The notes: generated from the sequence alone by a model not told the origin. Shown: positions 47,282-59,752, counted from the first letter of the stretch. The stretch: DNA of 64,000 nt from Areca catechu (GCA_021397845.1 CM038042.1:31506418-31570417); one strand, 5' to 3'. Numbers and translations: made by a program.

Positions 47282-47880
47282 TGACAACTTTAGTTTCTCG
47301 AAACATGATATGATAGCAATGGTAAGCCAAGTCCTGATCTTCGTGAACCTCTCTGATCTCATAGCCATCAGAAACTTTATTTTCAAATAGTAAGTCTACA
47401 TAATTGCTTAAAAGGTGTTCAGGTTTGGTCATCTAAGGATGGCATTATAGGTCGAAGGTGCTTGGAGAATAAGAAATCAATTTGGGTGATGGATTAGTAA
47501 GAATAATATCCCATCATCATGGATAAAGTGACAACTCCTTACACTAGATCATATCTCTAGTAAGCTGACCAGGAGAGTCTACTCTTTCCAACCATTTAGG
47601 AGATATCCTCAATTTGATAAAAGCATCATACTACAAAATGTTGGCCGAACTTTCATGATCTATAAGGATGTGGTATATGTCATAGTTTTTAACATTCAGA
47701 GTTATAACTGTTGCATCATTATGTGGGAATTGGATCCCTTGATCATCTTCCTCGATAAAATTATTGGCTCTCTAGCCCACCTCCTCATCACCAAAGTCTC
47801 TATTGCAACACCCCCTAATGATGGTATTCATTATCCTCGATGGAGGTGGATTGTCTTTATCTTAGGGTGATGCAGACACC
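47282..47880 (-). pseudogene. Second Tat element, gag-protease remnant
   Basis: On the minus strand a degraded Tat protease is readable: FPHNDATVITLNVKNYD near 47730, then ILIDHESSANIL (usual active site DNG, here DHE), and STYNAILR near 47440, in broken frames. The orientation agrees with the plus-strand antisense cassette at 25-28 and 39 kb, so all belong to one minus-oriented element whose RT, RNase H and integrase are gone. Confidence 0.65.
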
Positions 47881-48842
47881 AGTTCGCAAGCCACCATTTG
47901 GCTTGACTAAGCCAGACCCATCTACCTTGTAATTTTGTTAGTATGAGTTTTTAATTTCAATTGATTATTATTTTTCAAATGTGTTAGTTTAGCAGATGCT
48001 ATGTTATTTCAGATTATCACATGTGCCACATGGATACCACCTCAGCACTACATCACCACCTAAGTTGGAGGCTCAATGGACTTATGATGCTGCCCAAAGA
48101 GAGTACTAGAAGATTAGCTTAAGAAGTTCACATGACAACCATTGATTGGTATGATGACATGGTTCAAGTTTATTAGAAGATGGCACTATCCACAGTCCAA
48201 GTAGAATTTGCTTGTTAGAGTTTGGATTGTTTTAATTGTTAGTGTTTGGATTATTTTAGACTTTTATTATTTTATTTATATATACCTATGTATTAGAACT
48301 TTTGAAATAAAATAAATTTGAGAAAAAATAAAGTTGTTGCTTTCTTCCCCAATCTAGATATTCTCTTCTCCCTCTTGATTCTTCCCCTTTCTCCCTCTTA
48401 GTTTCTCTTTTTCTATGCTTATTCTCACCCCTACATCAAATACTAAATCCTAAACTCTTCTATATGCCCCATCCCTCTATAATTTGAGAAGTCAATCCAA
48501 AGTGATGCTCGATGGTATCATATTCTGGATTCACAAAGATCTTCCATAGATTGGAATCACCATCACCTTCGACAGTCTAACTCTTTTAAAGTCAAATCGA
48601 GCAATCATTTGAGGAATACCTTTATTAATCTTTTGAGAAGATAATTATTGCTAATAAGAAAATTCTTTCTTAAATATTACTAGATCTGAACTTGAACTGT
48701 GAAGCCTAATTAAGAAGGATATTTCTCAATCACCTCGATCCTAATCTCTTAAGATCAAAGGATATTTACATATGCTAGGAGATCTATCTACTTATTATTA
48801 TTCTTCTTAAAAAAAAGGTTTAGATCTTGATTAAATTTATGA
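47881..48842. other. Unassigned AT-rich sequence, possibly LTR-like
   Basis: No protein is seen. A TATTTATATATACC word near 48274-48287, then AATAAA words and a pyrimidine-rich stretch to about 48420, look like the U3-R-U5 order of an LTR, but no second copy, PBS or target duplication was found in the window. Confidence 0.35.
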
Positions 48843-50254
48843 TGTATTTTAAATTTAAACTATAAGCACACAGTGTGCAAGATAGCATGTCCAGGGAGTA
48901 TGGATCGATCCCATAAGAAATTGGATGTTTGGACAGTGTTCAAATCCTTGTTCAGGTGAGCTTTAACAAAGATGGAGAGAAATTATTTCTTTACTTTCTA
49001 CTTAAAGCAAAAATTAATTAAATCATAAAAATAAATAATCCAAAGATCTAGGACTTTTGAATTCACTATATCAATGACTTGGAGAGCCTTTTATGATTTC
49101 TCTCATAATGTCCTTTCAACTTCTTTTTTTGTGTTAACCAAATATAGATTATAAAGAGATTCTAATCCAACAATAATTTATCAAGGTTCCTACAAGGAAA
49201 AAGAGAAGAGTTTAAAATATTGTGAGCCCTCTATCTGTTATCCTTCTTACATTGAATCAAGTATGAACTATGAAGGGATTGAAATCCAACATAGTCCATC
49301 AAGTCTTTTGGCAAGAAATTGAAAAGAAATACTTAAAAAAATAAAAAGTCCAAGAAGAGATTCTAAGAAGAGCTTCTAATCATAGTCTAGCTTCATCACC
49401 AATCCTAGAAGATTTGCTTAGCCAGATATAATCTAAATAATACTTTAAAATTATTTAAAAATATAAATAAATTCTACACTAATTTCTAGAATTTAAATTA
49501 TAGAATTTAAAGATGTACAGAAATTAAACTATCATAATTACCGAAATTAAATTATAAGAATTTAAACTATCCTAGTGCTGAATTAAAATTATAAGAAAAT
49601 AATTAAAACAAAAAATAAAATTTTATTGCTAAAAAAATTGATTATAAAAATATTTAACTCATAAGCCATTAACAAGGCTTGGAAATAAAATAAAAACTTT
49701 TAGAACCTAATGACAGAGGCTCTTTTTTTCTCAGCTCACTCTCTTTCTCATATGTTAGAAGAGTGGAAGAAAGTGGAAAGTACCTTTCTATGAAGTATAT
49801 AGGCTTTTTTATAGATGTTAGGAAAAAGGATTGTTTACATTCTTTCAATATGGGACCAAAAGATGAAGAGATTTAAATTATGAATGAATCTAGTCATAAT
49901 TCTCTTCCTCATTCATTGATGAATCTGGTTGCAAATCCTCTTCAAATTCATTGATGAATCTAGTTCCCAAATATTCTTCAAGTTCATTGGTGGTCCGTAT
50001 GAAGGCTCCTTATAGACCAAGTTGTTGGTCCATGGCATAGCATGTGGACTTTTTTGAACCACTTTTGAGATGGATATTAGGCTCCAATTATTCACTATTT
50101 GGACTCTAATTTGTATCCTTTATGTCTATAGATCGGGTTTTTTGTTATCGTGCATCTCTTTTCTATAAAATTCAAGAAAAAGTATCAATTCTAAAAAAAT
50201 AAAGATATTTGATCTATAATTAATACTTCTATGGCTAGATTTATATACTTATCA
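48843..50254 (-). repeat. 3' LTR of the Athila-like element (left)
   Basis: 1412 bp from TGTATTTTAAATTT to ATACTTATCA on the plus strand. It is homologous throughout to 61711-63136, for example GAGTATGGATCGATCC and CATCAAGTC blocks. A TATAAAAAAG word on the minus strand near 49803-49813 is a candidate promoter. Confidence 0.9.
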
Positions 50255-50275
50255 CATCCCCGAACTTGAGTCTTA
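50255..50275 (-). promoter_or_regulatory. Polypurine tract of the Athila-like element
   Basis: The minus strand reads ACTCAAGTTCGGGGATG right before the LTR, preceded by CTCGAGGATGAGTAAG. This is the conserved pre-LTR context of Athila-type elements and is shared with the nested element at 53935-53966. Confidence 0.8.
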
Positions 50276-50948
50276 CTCATCCTCGAGTATGAATAAAAGA
50301 TAGTCGTGAATTGCATATTAGAAAATAATTGAGGGTGCTACTAAAAACTCTTAATACTATATACAAGTTTGCCCAGACTCAAAGGTTATTCTCATATCCT
50401 TTTAAAAGTAGAAGATTTTTTATAAGATAGTAGATCAAACAAGTCATTGGGATTAATAGCTTCTAGTAAATTGGTTAAGTGCAAACTCCTTATTTTTTCA
50501 AGATAACTCTTAACTAACTCCTATTATTATTTCTAAGTCTTCTACTCCCTAGAGTAGTGAGATATTGTTTTGGCACAAGTATGTTTCTTTTATTGATACA
50601 CTTTTCTATTTATTATTTTTTAATATAGACCATGCAATGCCTTAATCTCTTAGCATTTTATTTGATCCTTGTAACAAGTTTTTGATCAAATCTTTCTAGA
50701 CCAGTTGGCCTTAGAGCACTAGGTGTAGACACCCCTTGGGCTTACTGGCTCGAGTTAGAAAGGCTACAGATCAAAACTACCTATATAGCAAAGTTTCTTT
50801 ACATCTTTATTTTTTGATGCGAGACTCAATCTTAAGTGAAGAGGCCCTGCTACTCGGTGGAATAATATTTAGAACCTACTTTATTATCTCATTCTCTTTT
50901 TTTTTTCTTTTTGACTAATAAAGTAAACTTTATATTTATCAACATCTA
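50276..50948 (-). other. Athila-like 3' untranslated segment left of the nested insertion
   Basis: AT-rich, with no protein seen. It is separated from the pol end at 55826 by the nested element; the target word ATCTA ends it at 50944-50948. Confidence 0.6.
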
Positions 50949-51575
50949 TAATAACTATGTTATACACATATAAAATTATTAATTTAATAATCAAATTATA
51001 TTTATTCCATTAAAATTGATGCTTTTATAAATCATTTGTAGGAAAAATACCGCCAATGTGAAGAGCTCGATTTTAGACGTCCAACGGCGTAAGAAAATTG
51101 GACTTAAAATGAGCTCGGAATTGATTTTTGAAGGAATTAGCTAGGATTGCATGAAATTTAGAGCAATCGATCCACCATGGACTGGTCGGTTGGTCTATTG
51201 CTGCCTTGTGGATTGTGATTTGCCATGGCTATGGTCCATGAATAGAGCCATGGACTGCAAGGCTCAGTTTGAGCCCAAATTTGCCAGGAACTAATCTGCC
51301 ATCACCCAGTCGCCGGTGCCTTCACCACTAGCCGAGAAGCTCCCACGGTCAGAAAAATGGCTGAAAAAGGACCAGCTCCTCCTCTTCTTCATCTTCACTG
51401 CCATCCCATGTTTTCCAAGCTGCCGAACTTCCCATTCTGCTCACCACCGATTAGAGAGGATATCGGCACCCTCTCTCCTCACCGCTGAGAGGTCCCCACG
51501 GTCAAATCCATGGTTCCCAAGACTTCCACAGCAACCCCCTCAACCAAGCCACTCCGTCTGCTGCTAGCCATGCTG
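50949..51575 (+). repeat. 5' LTR of the nested element, truncated
   Basis: About 630 bp is homologous to the start of the 3' LTR (53967 onward), through the blocks GGAATTAGCTAGGATT and AGCTCCTCCTCTTCTTC. Similarity fades near 51575 while the 3' LTR continues for 1.2 kb more, so the deletion begins inside the LTR. Confidence 0.8.
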
Positions 51576-52195
51576 CTGGCCATGCTAAATCGAATCGATC
51601 GCTAGCCATGCTGCCGGCCATGCCAAGACCAATTTTCTTGATTCGGTCTATGGCTTGTAAAATTAGTCAGACCCCACCTTTCCGATCAATCAACCTAGAT
51701 GTTGATAGAAATGCTCAATTCCAATAATCTATTGATGAGCTCATGACTTAGCAGCAACATCTCAATGACTTTTTAATAGATTGACCAATTATAGCTAAAA
51801 TTAATAGAGAGGAGGTCGAAATACTGCCTAGTCAGTCCGAGAGTAATTTAGAGAGACACTACCAAGTTGAAGATCCTAAGGATCCTTTATTTTTTTCTAA
51901 ACAGTTAACATAGCTCTCGGGAATGAATTGATCGTGGAACACCTTGCACTATCTAAAAACTCTAACATAAATGATTCGATTGAGGCAGAATGGTGGGATG
52001 GACCCAGTTCCATCATCATCATAACTCCCCACTAGTCCCCCCTTCCCCAGTACCTAGAATCGGCACTCCTTTTTATGGTTAAAAGAAGAATGACGATTGA
52101 TGGAATTATTGAGGATCCCAGTAACCACAACAGAAGAATAACGTAGTAGGGAAGTCATACCTCCAAGTTGTCCTCAGAACTCATTAGATCCCTAT
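51576..52195 (+). other. Unassigned start of the nested element interior
   Basis: Many stops are present in all frames. It may contain worn gag sequence, but nothing could be matched by eye. Confidence 0.4.
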
Positions 52196-52690
52196 ATGGC
52201 TCAGTGTGAGGTAGATAATTTTAAAGAAGATAAATATGTCATAGGGAGGGATAATATACTTGATACATCACATGTCAAACCCATCCCATTTTTGATGGAA
52301 CAAGTTGAGCCAGCACCTAGCCCCCCAATAGCTCTTCCATTAGAATCACCACTATATCTAGAATTGAAGTTGCTTCCTATCACACATATTGACACCCTAC
52401 CAGTAATTTCTAACCAGGATACCAAATAGTTGGTGTTCTAAAGATACATAGACAAGCAGTTAGATGAGATGTTCATAAAATGAGGGATAATGATCTTAAA
52501 GATTTTATAGCTGATATCACTATATTTGGCACTACTTTCAAGGATCACTTCCAAAATCTATCTTTCATTCTAAAACGATGTATGGAGACAGACCTACAAT
52601 TAACTTGGATAAAGTACCATCAGGAAGGGATTAAGGTAGATTTTCTAAAGTTACAAGAATTTTTAAGCTACCACCCCCACTCTTGATCCA
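52196..52690 (+). pseudogene. RT linker and RT fragment of the nested element
   Basis: The first part reads LELKLLPITHIDTLPVIS, the linker that precedes RT in Athila-type pol. A second part in another frame (from 52495) reads ADITIFGTTFKDHFQNLSFI then LKRCMETDLQL, the RT region just after the catalytic aspartates. The conserved fingers and palm between them are absent, so this is a deletion remnant. Confidence 0.65.
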
Positions 52691-53966
52691 ACATACACAA
52701 TCTCTTCCTAATCTTAAGCCAAATTATTATAAAATTTTTAAATCTTGGTTAGCATGCTTGCCCAGTGTATTCTATGGATTAGGATTAATCCTCACCAAAA
52801 ACTCTACGAATGTTTTCTGCTATGATGACAAGGCCTCCTGATTGGTCATGTCTTTTGAAAATCTGGAGGGATGTACCCAAGCTTAATATCAGTATCACTC
52901 CCTCATAGCATCGCTGAAGACGTTAAATGTAGCGCTGGTTGGGAGGCAACCCAACAATCTCATCTTTCTTTCTTTTAATGTATTTACAAGAACTTAAGTG
53001 CAGAACAAGAACCTGTTGCTTCATGAAGCCCTCTTCAACTCCCAAAGCACATCTATCCTAGGTGTATTCTCTCCTATTATACTCCTTATTTTCTTTCTCC
53101 ATTGAGGACAATGTCGATTAAGTTGGGGGGGAGAGATAAACTTGACTTGATTAGATCTTCAAGTACGGTTAGAAATGATCATGTTATATGTATCATGTTG
53201 TTATCTCAATTGGAGTTCTATGGGTACCTTAATCAATGATTGATTAATGGTCTAGATAATGCGAGAGATGCCGAGATAAATTATTAAAGAAACTCATAAA
53301 TGGTAGGGTTTAGATCATAAATAATTTTATGGAGTAATTCCAAAATTTTCTGACCATTATCTTAATAAAGAATCTACTTTATGGAGGTATAAATCAAAAG
53401 ATCAAGTATGCTAAAGTTTTTTCCTTGAAAAAAGAAAAAAAAAAGTTATGCCCGCCTCACAGCTTTGCTTGAACTCTTACTAAGTAACCGGGCCCCTTCG
53501 CCTAGGTAAGCATTGTGGTTCGCATTAGAAGGTGAAAAGGTCAAGAAATCTGTTAAGCAATGGTACCTCCCTGAGTAACCAGCCCCTTTGTCTATGTAAG
53601 TGTTATGGTTCGCATCAAAAGGACAAAATACTGACACTTAAAAGGCTTGGACACAATGCTATACTTAAAAAAAAAAGAAAAAAACTAGCTAGCAGAAAGG
53701 TATTGAACTAAACCCCAGAAAGTTAGAGGATTTTAAGAGTGAGGTAAAAAGTTGGCAAAAGAAGAACTCTAGAAATCTTTATGGGCTTTACCCGACTACT
53801 AAATGAATTGAACTAATAATCCAATGAAGTAACTCAGCATTGGTCTGACCAGGTATCATCTACCTTTAGGGTTTCTTTGGTTAACATCTAATTCAAGGAT
53901 GGGTTGATACACATGGATAATCTGTCTGCTTTACTCGAGGATGAGCAAAGTTCAAGTTCGGGGGTG
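52691..53966 (+). promoter_or_regulatory. Pre-PPT region with two polypurine tracts
   Basis: GCTGGTTGGGAGGCAACCC near 52935 and ATTGAGGACAATG then AAGTTGGGGGGGAGAG at 53101-53135 form the context found upstream of Athila LTRs. A second tract, AAGTTCGGGGGTG at 53954-53966, abuts the 3' LTR and is the functional position. The 0.8 kb between them encodes nothing that I recognise. Confidence 0.7.
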
Positions 53967-54873
53967 TGATAACTATGTTATACACATATATAAAAATATT
54001 AATTTAATAATCAATTTTATTTTAAATTGATGCTTTTATATATCATTTGTAGGAAAGAACATCACCAATATGAAGATCTTAATTTTAGAAGTCCAATGGT
54101 ACAAACGACACTCAAATCGGACTTAAAACGAGCTCGAAATTGATATTTGAAGGAATTAGCTAGGATTACATGAAATTTAGAGCAGCCGATCCACCATGGA
54201 CCAGTTGCTTGGTTTACTGCGTGCCTTGTGGACCACGATATGTCATGGCTATGGTCCATAGAATAGAGTCATGGACCGTAAGGCTTGGTTTGAGCCCAAA
54301 CTTGCCGGGAAGACTAATCCACCGTCGCCCAAGCCGGCGCCTTCACTGCTGGCCGAAGAAGCTTCCATGGTCGAAAAAATGGCCAAAAAAGACCAGCTCC
54401 TCCTCTTCTTCGTCTTCACTACCGTCCCATGTTTTCCAAGCCACTGGACTTCCCATTCTGCCCACCGTCGGTCAGAGAGGATGCCGGCACCCTCTCCCTC
54501 ACCGCCGAGAGGTCCCCATGGTCGGAATCCATGGTTCCCAAGACTTCCATAGCAACCACTCTCGACCAAGCCACTCCATCTGTCACTGGCTTTGCTGTCC
54601 AAATCCGTTGACTAGGAGGTTTGTTGGAGCTATTGAAGATTTGTGGAGCTTGTCTGGGAGTTTGGTTGAGATTGTTAGGAGCTCGCTGGATGCAGTTAGG
54701 TTGCTGGAGCTCAGTTGAAATGGGTTCAGTTGAAGATCATGGGAGGTCGGAACGGACGTGATGGGAGCTCAATAGATGCAGTTCAGAGGTTGGAGTCCTG
54801 AGGATGTTGCAACAGTAGAACGAATGTAGTTGGGTTGTTGGAACGATGAAACTAAATTAGTTTGATTGATGCC

Positions 54874-54881
54874 TATAAAAG
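54874..54881 (+). promoter_or_regulatory. TATA box in the nested element LTR
   Basis: TATAAAAG followed by GGGGTGGAGAGAG and the pyrimidine-rich tract is the usual start-site setting of a plant LTR. Confidence 0.7.
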
Positions 54882-54939
54882 GGGGTGGAGAGAGTCCAAG
54901 AGGAGCCATCGAGGCCCTGAGCCTTTTCTCCCATTCCAC

Positions 54940-55125
54940 TGCTTTTTCTCTATTCCCCTATTCTACTCTATTCCCCTATTCCACTCCTATTCCACTTCTA
55001 TTCCACCTCTATTCCATCTCTATCCACTCTCTATTCCCCTTATTCCACTTCTATTCTCCCTATTCCATTTTTATTTCTCTGCTATTCCACTTTTATTCTT
55101 CTTCTCTCCCTTCTCTACTCTATCA
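54940..55125. repeat. (TATTCC)n-like pyrimidine-rich repeat
   Basis: Degenerate units of CTATTCC, CCCTATTCCA and similar run for almost 190 bp in the transcribed part of the LTR. Open frames of about 90 codons through it are artefacts of the repeat. Confidence 0.85.
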
Positions 55126-55825
55126 TCTTTCTGACCCCTGATTGGTGACCACTTCCACTTCACTAGCTTGGTTCCCTACTTTCACTGCATTGGCACTAGT
55201 TCCCAATCTCACCCTCTTCCAACTTCCCGAAGTCCCATAAAGCCTATTAATAGGGGGCAGGAGAGGATCTACTTAAAATGAGTTAGTATTGAAGTGCAGG
55301 AGGAAGAGCTGGTTCTCAATCTTTTGTACTTCTCGTTCTGTAATAAAAGAGTATATTTTATTTTCTACATATTTGTTCTCTTTTATTTGTCGTTTATTGT
55401 GCTTGAATGTTAGATTGAGGTTAGGGATAGTTCTTGCTTTTAGAGACATGCCATGATCCATTACGGGTATGGGACATGCCGAGGGAAGAAGAGTTGGATA
55501 CCTAGTGCCTACCGAAGACGCATTGTGATCTGCCACAGGTACGAGGCGTGCCAAGGGAAGATAGGTAAATCTCTAAAATCAATTATAAAAAATGCAATTC
55601 AGCACTACAAATCACCTCTCTTCTAAAATACTCATTCTCACTTGCTTTACCTTAGGAGTAGTTTATTTCTTGTTCACTTTTATTTTCCCACAACAACAAT
55701 TACTTTTCTTTTCCTTTTAAATCATAACTTAGCCTTAAGGTCCTTGAGGATACAATCCGACTCACTCTGGCTATAGAGTTGAGTTGGTGAATTATTTTTG
55801 ACTGCCTACGACAGCGATCAATCTA

Positions 55826-56600
55826 CACATATCCAAGAAGTAGATTCTTCTTCGATACAAAAAGGAGAGTTAAAGTTATCCATAAATTAATTTCATTCTT
55901 ACTTATCTTTTTACTTGAGTCTGCTAATATTCTTCCCTTAGTATTTCAAAAATTATCTAGACTGTTCAATCAATTACTTTTCAAATGTGTGATTTTCCCT
56001 AAGTTCGAGATTAACAAATGTTAAAATAAGAAGGTGAAGATAGCTCCAAATATACACATATTCTACTTATTATTCTTCCATGAATAAAATAATTTCTAAA
56101 TGTAAGCATAATATGGGATAAAAGAAAATGAAGACACTGAGGAGGAGTTTGTATTGACCTCTTCCCCCAACTTAGCAAAAGGAGCTCATTTGAATCAAGA
56201 TCTGATAAATCTAACCAAATTAAAAAAATAATAATTAAAAAAAAAAGGAGCTAGATTGCCTTCTAGGAGCACTAAGTTTAAAGTCTTCAGCCAGACTTAA
56301 TATTGACAACAAGCTAACCAAGATATGTTGGTTCATAAAGAACCAATATATCTTTAATAGATTATGTGGGTAGTTCCAAAAATAGTTTTAATCGTTGATC
56401 ATTAACTTAAAAACAACACCATTGCTTGGGTTTTCGATTTCTATAGTCCCATATAGGAAGACTCTTTAACTAAGAAAGGTCCTATCCATCTAGATCTAAG
56501 ATTTTTAGGAAAAAGATGTAACTTCAAATTATACTAGAGAACTTTCTATCTAGGAATAAAAGTTTTCTAAAAATTGCTTAATCATGAAATACTTTTATTT
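55826..56600 (-). other. Athila-like region downstream of integrase
   Basis: This is the part of the host element between the nested insertion and the integrase end. It is AT-rich and no domain is seen. Confidence 0.5.
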
Positions 56601-57590
56601 TCCTTGCACACCCTGGCATTCTCGTAAGCCTCATTTCTAAGTTTTTCCAATTCATTAATTTGAAGCTTTCTATGGTTTTCGGCTATGTCAAGCCATGTTT
56701 AATTTTTTAATTGTCCACATTAGCTTTGTGTTCTAATTCAATAGGCAAGCGATATGGTTTTTCAAATGCAATCCTATAAGAAGACATTCCTAGGTTGGTC
56801 TTGTAGGTGGTGAGATATGTCCAGAGTGCATCAATTAATTTCAAAGACCAATCCTTTCTATTGGTATTAAAAATCTTTTCCAAAATTTGTTTGATTTGTC
56901 TATTGGACACTTCTACTTGCCCACTAGTTTGAGGATGATAGGGTATGGCAACTTGTGGGTAACATATTTTTTATTAGTGTGGCAAATGATCGTTTGCAAA
57001 AATGTCCCCCGATCACTAATGATTGCCCTAAGGGTACCAAAATAAGAGAGAAATTTTTCTTAAAAAATTAATGACCACTTTGTTATCAGTGGATCTACAT
57101 GGAATAGCTTTTACATACTTAAAGGCATAATCAACAGCCACTAAATATATTCATTTTCAAAAGAATTTGAAAATGGACCCATAAAATCGATCATCCAAGA
57201 CATCAAAAATTTTGACCACCAAGATTGGATTGAGTGGCATCATGTCTCTCTTACTAATTCAACCCATTTGTTGGCACCGAGCATAACTTTTACAGTACAC
57301 ATGTGCATCGTTAAATAAATTGAACCAATAAAATTCACATTGAAGGACTTTGGCAGCTATCTTCTTGGATGCAAAGTGGCCACCACATGCTTGGTCATGG
57401 CAAAATGATAGAAACTTGTAATCTCATTATCCGGAATACACCTCCTAATGATCTGGTCAGGATACTGTTTAAACAGGTATGGATAATCCCAAATGAAGTA
57501 CTTCACCTGGAAAAAGAATTTGTATTTATCCTAAATAGTGTAATGAGAAGGAACTTTACTAATGGCTAAATAATTTATAATATCAGCATA
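56601..57590 (-). pseudogene. Athila-like integrase, broken
   Basis: On the minus strand the C-terminal half at 56707-56910 reads SNRQIKQILEKIFNTNRKDW and YKTNLGMSSYRIAFEKPYRL. Upstream, in broken frames, are DFMGPFSNSFENEYI (about 57160-57200), RAIISDRGTFLQ near 57020 and, at the N-terminus, IIRRCIPDNEI near 57440. The first two catalytic acids can still be read. Stops occur about every 50 codons. Confidence 0.8.
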
Positions 57591-59000
57591 CTATGGCTTA
57601 GTGGACATAGACATGAGTTGTTCATCAAGAAAGAATTCATTAATAGGTGGTTCACTAGATGGTGCGACTATGATTTGGGACAAGTGATTAGCTACAACAT
57701 TCTTTGTTCCATTTTTATTCTTAATTTCTATGTCAAATTCTTGAAGGAGCAAGATTCATCGTATTAAGCATGCCTTAGCATCTTTCTTTACTAGGAGATG
57801 TCTAATGGCTGGTGGTCAGTATAAACAATAGTATACGATCCAACCAAGTAGGATCTAATTTTTCTAAGGCAAAGATAATAGCTAGAAACTTCTTTTCATG
57901 GTCATGTAATTAAGTTGTTCATCATTTAAGACTTTACTTGTATAATAAATAATTCTAGGCAACTTATTAATCCTTTGACCTAAAACTGTACTTATAGTAT
58001 GATCGGTTTCATCGCACATGAGTTCAAAGGGTTTGATCTAGATCGGTGAATGAATGATGAGAGCAAAAATGAGTGCTTTTTTAAGGAATTCAAAAGACTC
58101 CAAGCACTTAGGTGTAGACTCAAATTTTGCTTCATTTGCTAATAAATTTGTCAATGGATGAGCCACTTTGCTAAAATTAGGTATGAACCTTCTATAAAAT
58201 CCAGTATATCCTAAAAATAAATAATTTCTTTGATAGACTTGGTTGCTGGAAGATTTGCAATTAAGTCAACTTTGGCCTTGTTAACTTCTATTCCCTTTTT
58301 TGAAACTACATAGCCAAGAACTATACCTTCTCTAACCATGAATTGATATTTTTCTAATTGAGAACTAAATGCTTCTCCTTACATCTTTTTAGAATTAGTC
58401 TCAGATGGTTTAAATATTTGAAGAAGGTAGGGCCAAAAACAGAAAAGTCATCCATGAAAATTTCAAAAAATCATTCAACCATGTCAGAAAAAATGATAAT
58501 CATATATCTCTAGAAAGTTGTCAGTGCATTACATAACCCAAAGGGCATGTACCTATAAGCAAAGGTTCCAAATGGGCAGATGAATATGGTCTTTTCTTGG
58601 TCTTCAGGGGCTATGGAGATCTGGTTATAGCCGGAGTATCTATCAAGAAAATAATAAACTCATGTCCGACTAATTTCTCTAACATCTGGTCAATAAACGT
58701 AAAAAAAAGTGATCTTTTCTTATTGCTACATTTAATTTTCTATAGTATATACAAATCCTCTATTCGTTTGGGTCTTGGATGGGATAAGTTCATTTGCTTC
58801 ATTCTGGACCACGATTATCCCAGACTTTTTGGGTACCACTTATATAGGGCTTATCCATAAGCTATCAGAAATGAATAAATAATTTCATTATCTAGTAACT
58901 TCAAAATCTCTTTCTTAACTACATCCTTCATGGCCGAGTTAATCTTTTTTGGCATCTCTAATTGGTTTAGCCTCTTCCTCTAGGTGTATCCTATATTGAA
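57591..59000 (-). pseudogene. Athila-like RT and RNase H, broken
   Basis: The RT palm reads RYSGYNQISIAPEDQEKTIF (about 58590-58650) and RYMPFGLCNALTTF. The catalytic box FMDDFSVFGPTFF near 58430-58465 is intact. Thumb and connection (GIEVNKAKVDLIANLPATK, RRFIPNFSKVAHPL) follow, then RNase H with CDETDHTISTVLGQ near 58000. Several stops and shifts exclude a full product. Confidence 0.83.
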
Positions 59001-59222
59001 TTATGGAAGGGTTTATTCCTTTAATGTCTGCCATGGTCCAGTCTATTACTCTAGATTTTCTTTAGAATAGTTAACAGCTCCTCTTATTTAGGATTTAGGT
59101 TTAAGGCAATAATTATAGGCAAGGTTCTATTGGATCTAGATATACATACTCAAGGTGATTGGGGAGGGATTTTAATTCTAATTTGGATGCCTCTTCTATT
59201 GATAGCTTAGTTGATGGTTTAG

Positions 59223-59711
59223 CTATTTCCATGAGTATTTTGTAAGAGGCTCCCATCTCTGGCTATTTTTATTATCTACAAGTATTTCATTTATGTTCTC
59301 ATATTCATGGATTGACCAGAAACTAGACTTAAGATTGACTTCCTCATCGCTAATGTCTATGGATTCATAAATTTTATCTTTGATTATATTTACATTAGCA
59401 TGCTTGGTAGATCCCTGTTCCAAATTAGATATATTTAGCTCAATAGTCATGCTCTCAAAGGATAGCTTCATAAGTCCATTCCAATAATTAATTTCAGCAT
59501 TAGCAGTAGCTAGGAATGATCTTCCTAAAATAACTAGGATATAACTCTTAGAATTTGATACTAGCTCAGTCTCCAAAATGACAAAATCTATAGGAAAGAT
59601 AAAATTACTAACCTTAATTAGAACGTTTTCTACCATTCCTTTAGGGATCCTAAAGGATCGGTCTACAAATTGTAATGTGATCCTTGTTGGCTGAAGTTTT
59701 TCCAATCTCAA
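59223..59711 (-). pseudogene. Athila-like protease region
   Basis: An open frame of 162 codons carries LQPTRITLQFVDRSFRIPKG, VENVLIKVSNFIFPIDFVIL and VILGRSFLATANAEIN, the C-terminal two thirds of the Athila-type protease. The catalytic DxGA part is upstream of a break near 59715-59755. The tail runs into the linker to RT. Confidence 0.8.
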
Positions 59712-59752
59712 TTACTCATAAACTAAATAGGGCAGAATATTTACACTAGCCT

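Larger units (their letters stand above)
50949..55820 (+). mobile_element. Nested Athila-like deletion derivative
   Basis: It starts TAATAACTATGTTATACAC and its 3' LTR starts TGATAACTATGTTATACAC at 53967. ATCTA flanks both ends (50944-50948, 55821-55825). The whole element is only 4.9 kb: the 3' part of the 5' LTR, the PBS, most of gag, protease, integrase and RNase H are missing. The linker before RT, a piece of RT, the pre-PPT region and the full 3' LTR remain. Orientation is opposite to the host element. Confidence 0.88.
53967..55820 (+). repeat. 3' LTR of the nested element
   Basis: 1854 bp from TGATAACTATG to ACAGCGATCA, then ATCTA. A TATA box (TATAAAAG, 54874-54881) lies before a pyrimidine-rich TATTCC/CATTCC array. 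The U5 end has GAGGATACAATCCGACTCAC, the conserved end block of Athila-type LTRs. Confidence 0.88.

Noticed and set aside
52196..52425. Minus-strand 74-codon frame opposite the RT linker
   Set aside because: Shadow of the plus-strand Athila-type linker, which has a recognisable motif.
54862..55141. Two Ser/Phe/Pro-rich frames of 90 codons
   Set aside because: They run through the degenerate TATTCC repeat of an LTR.
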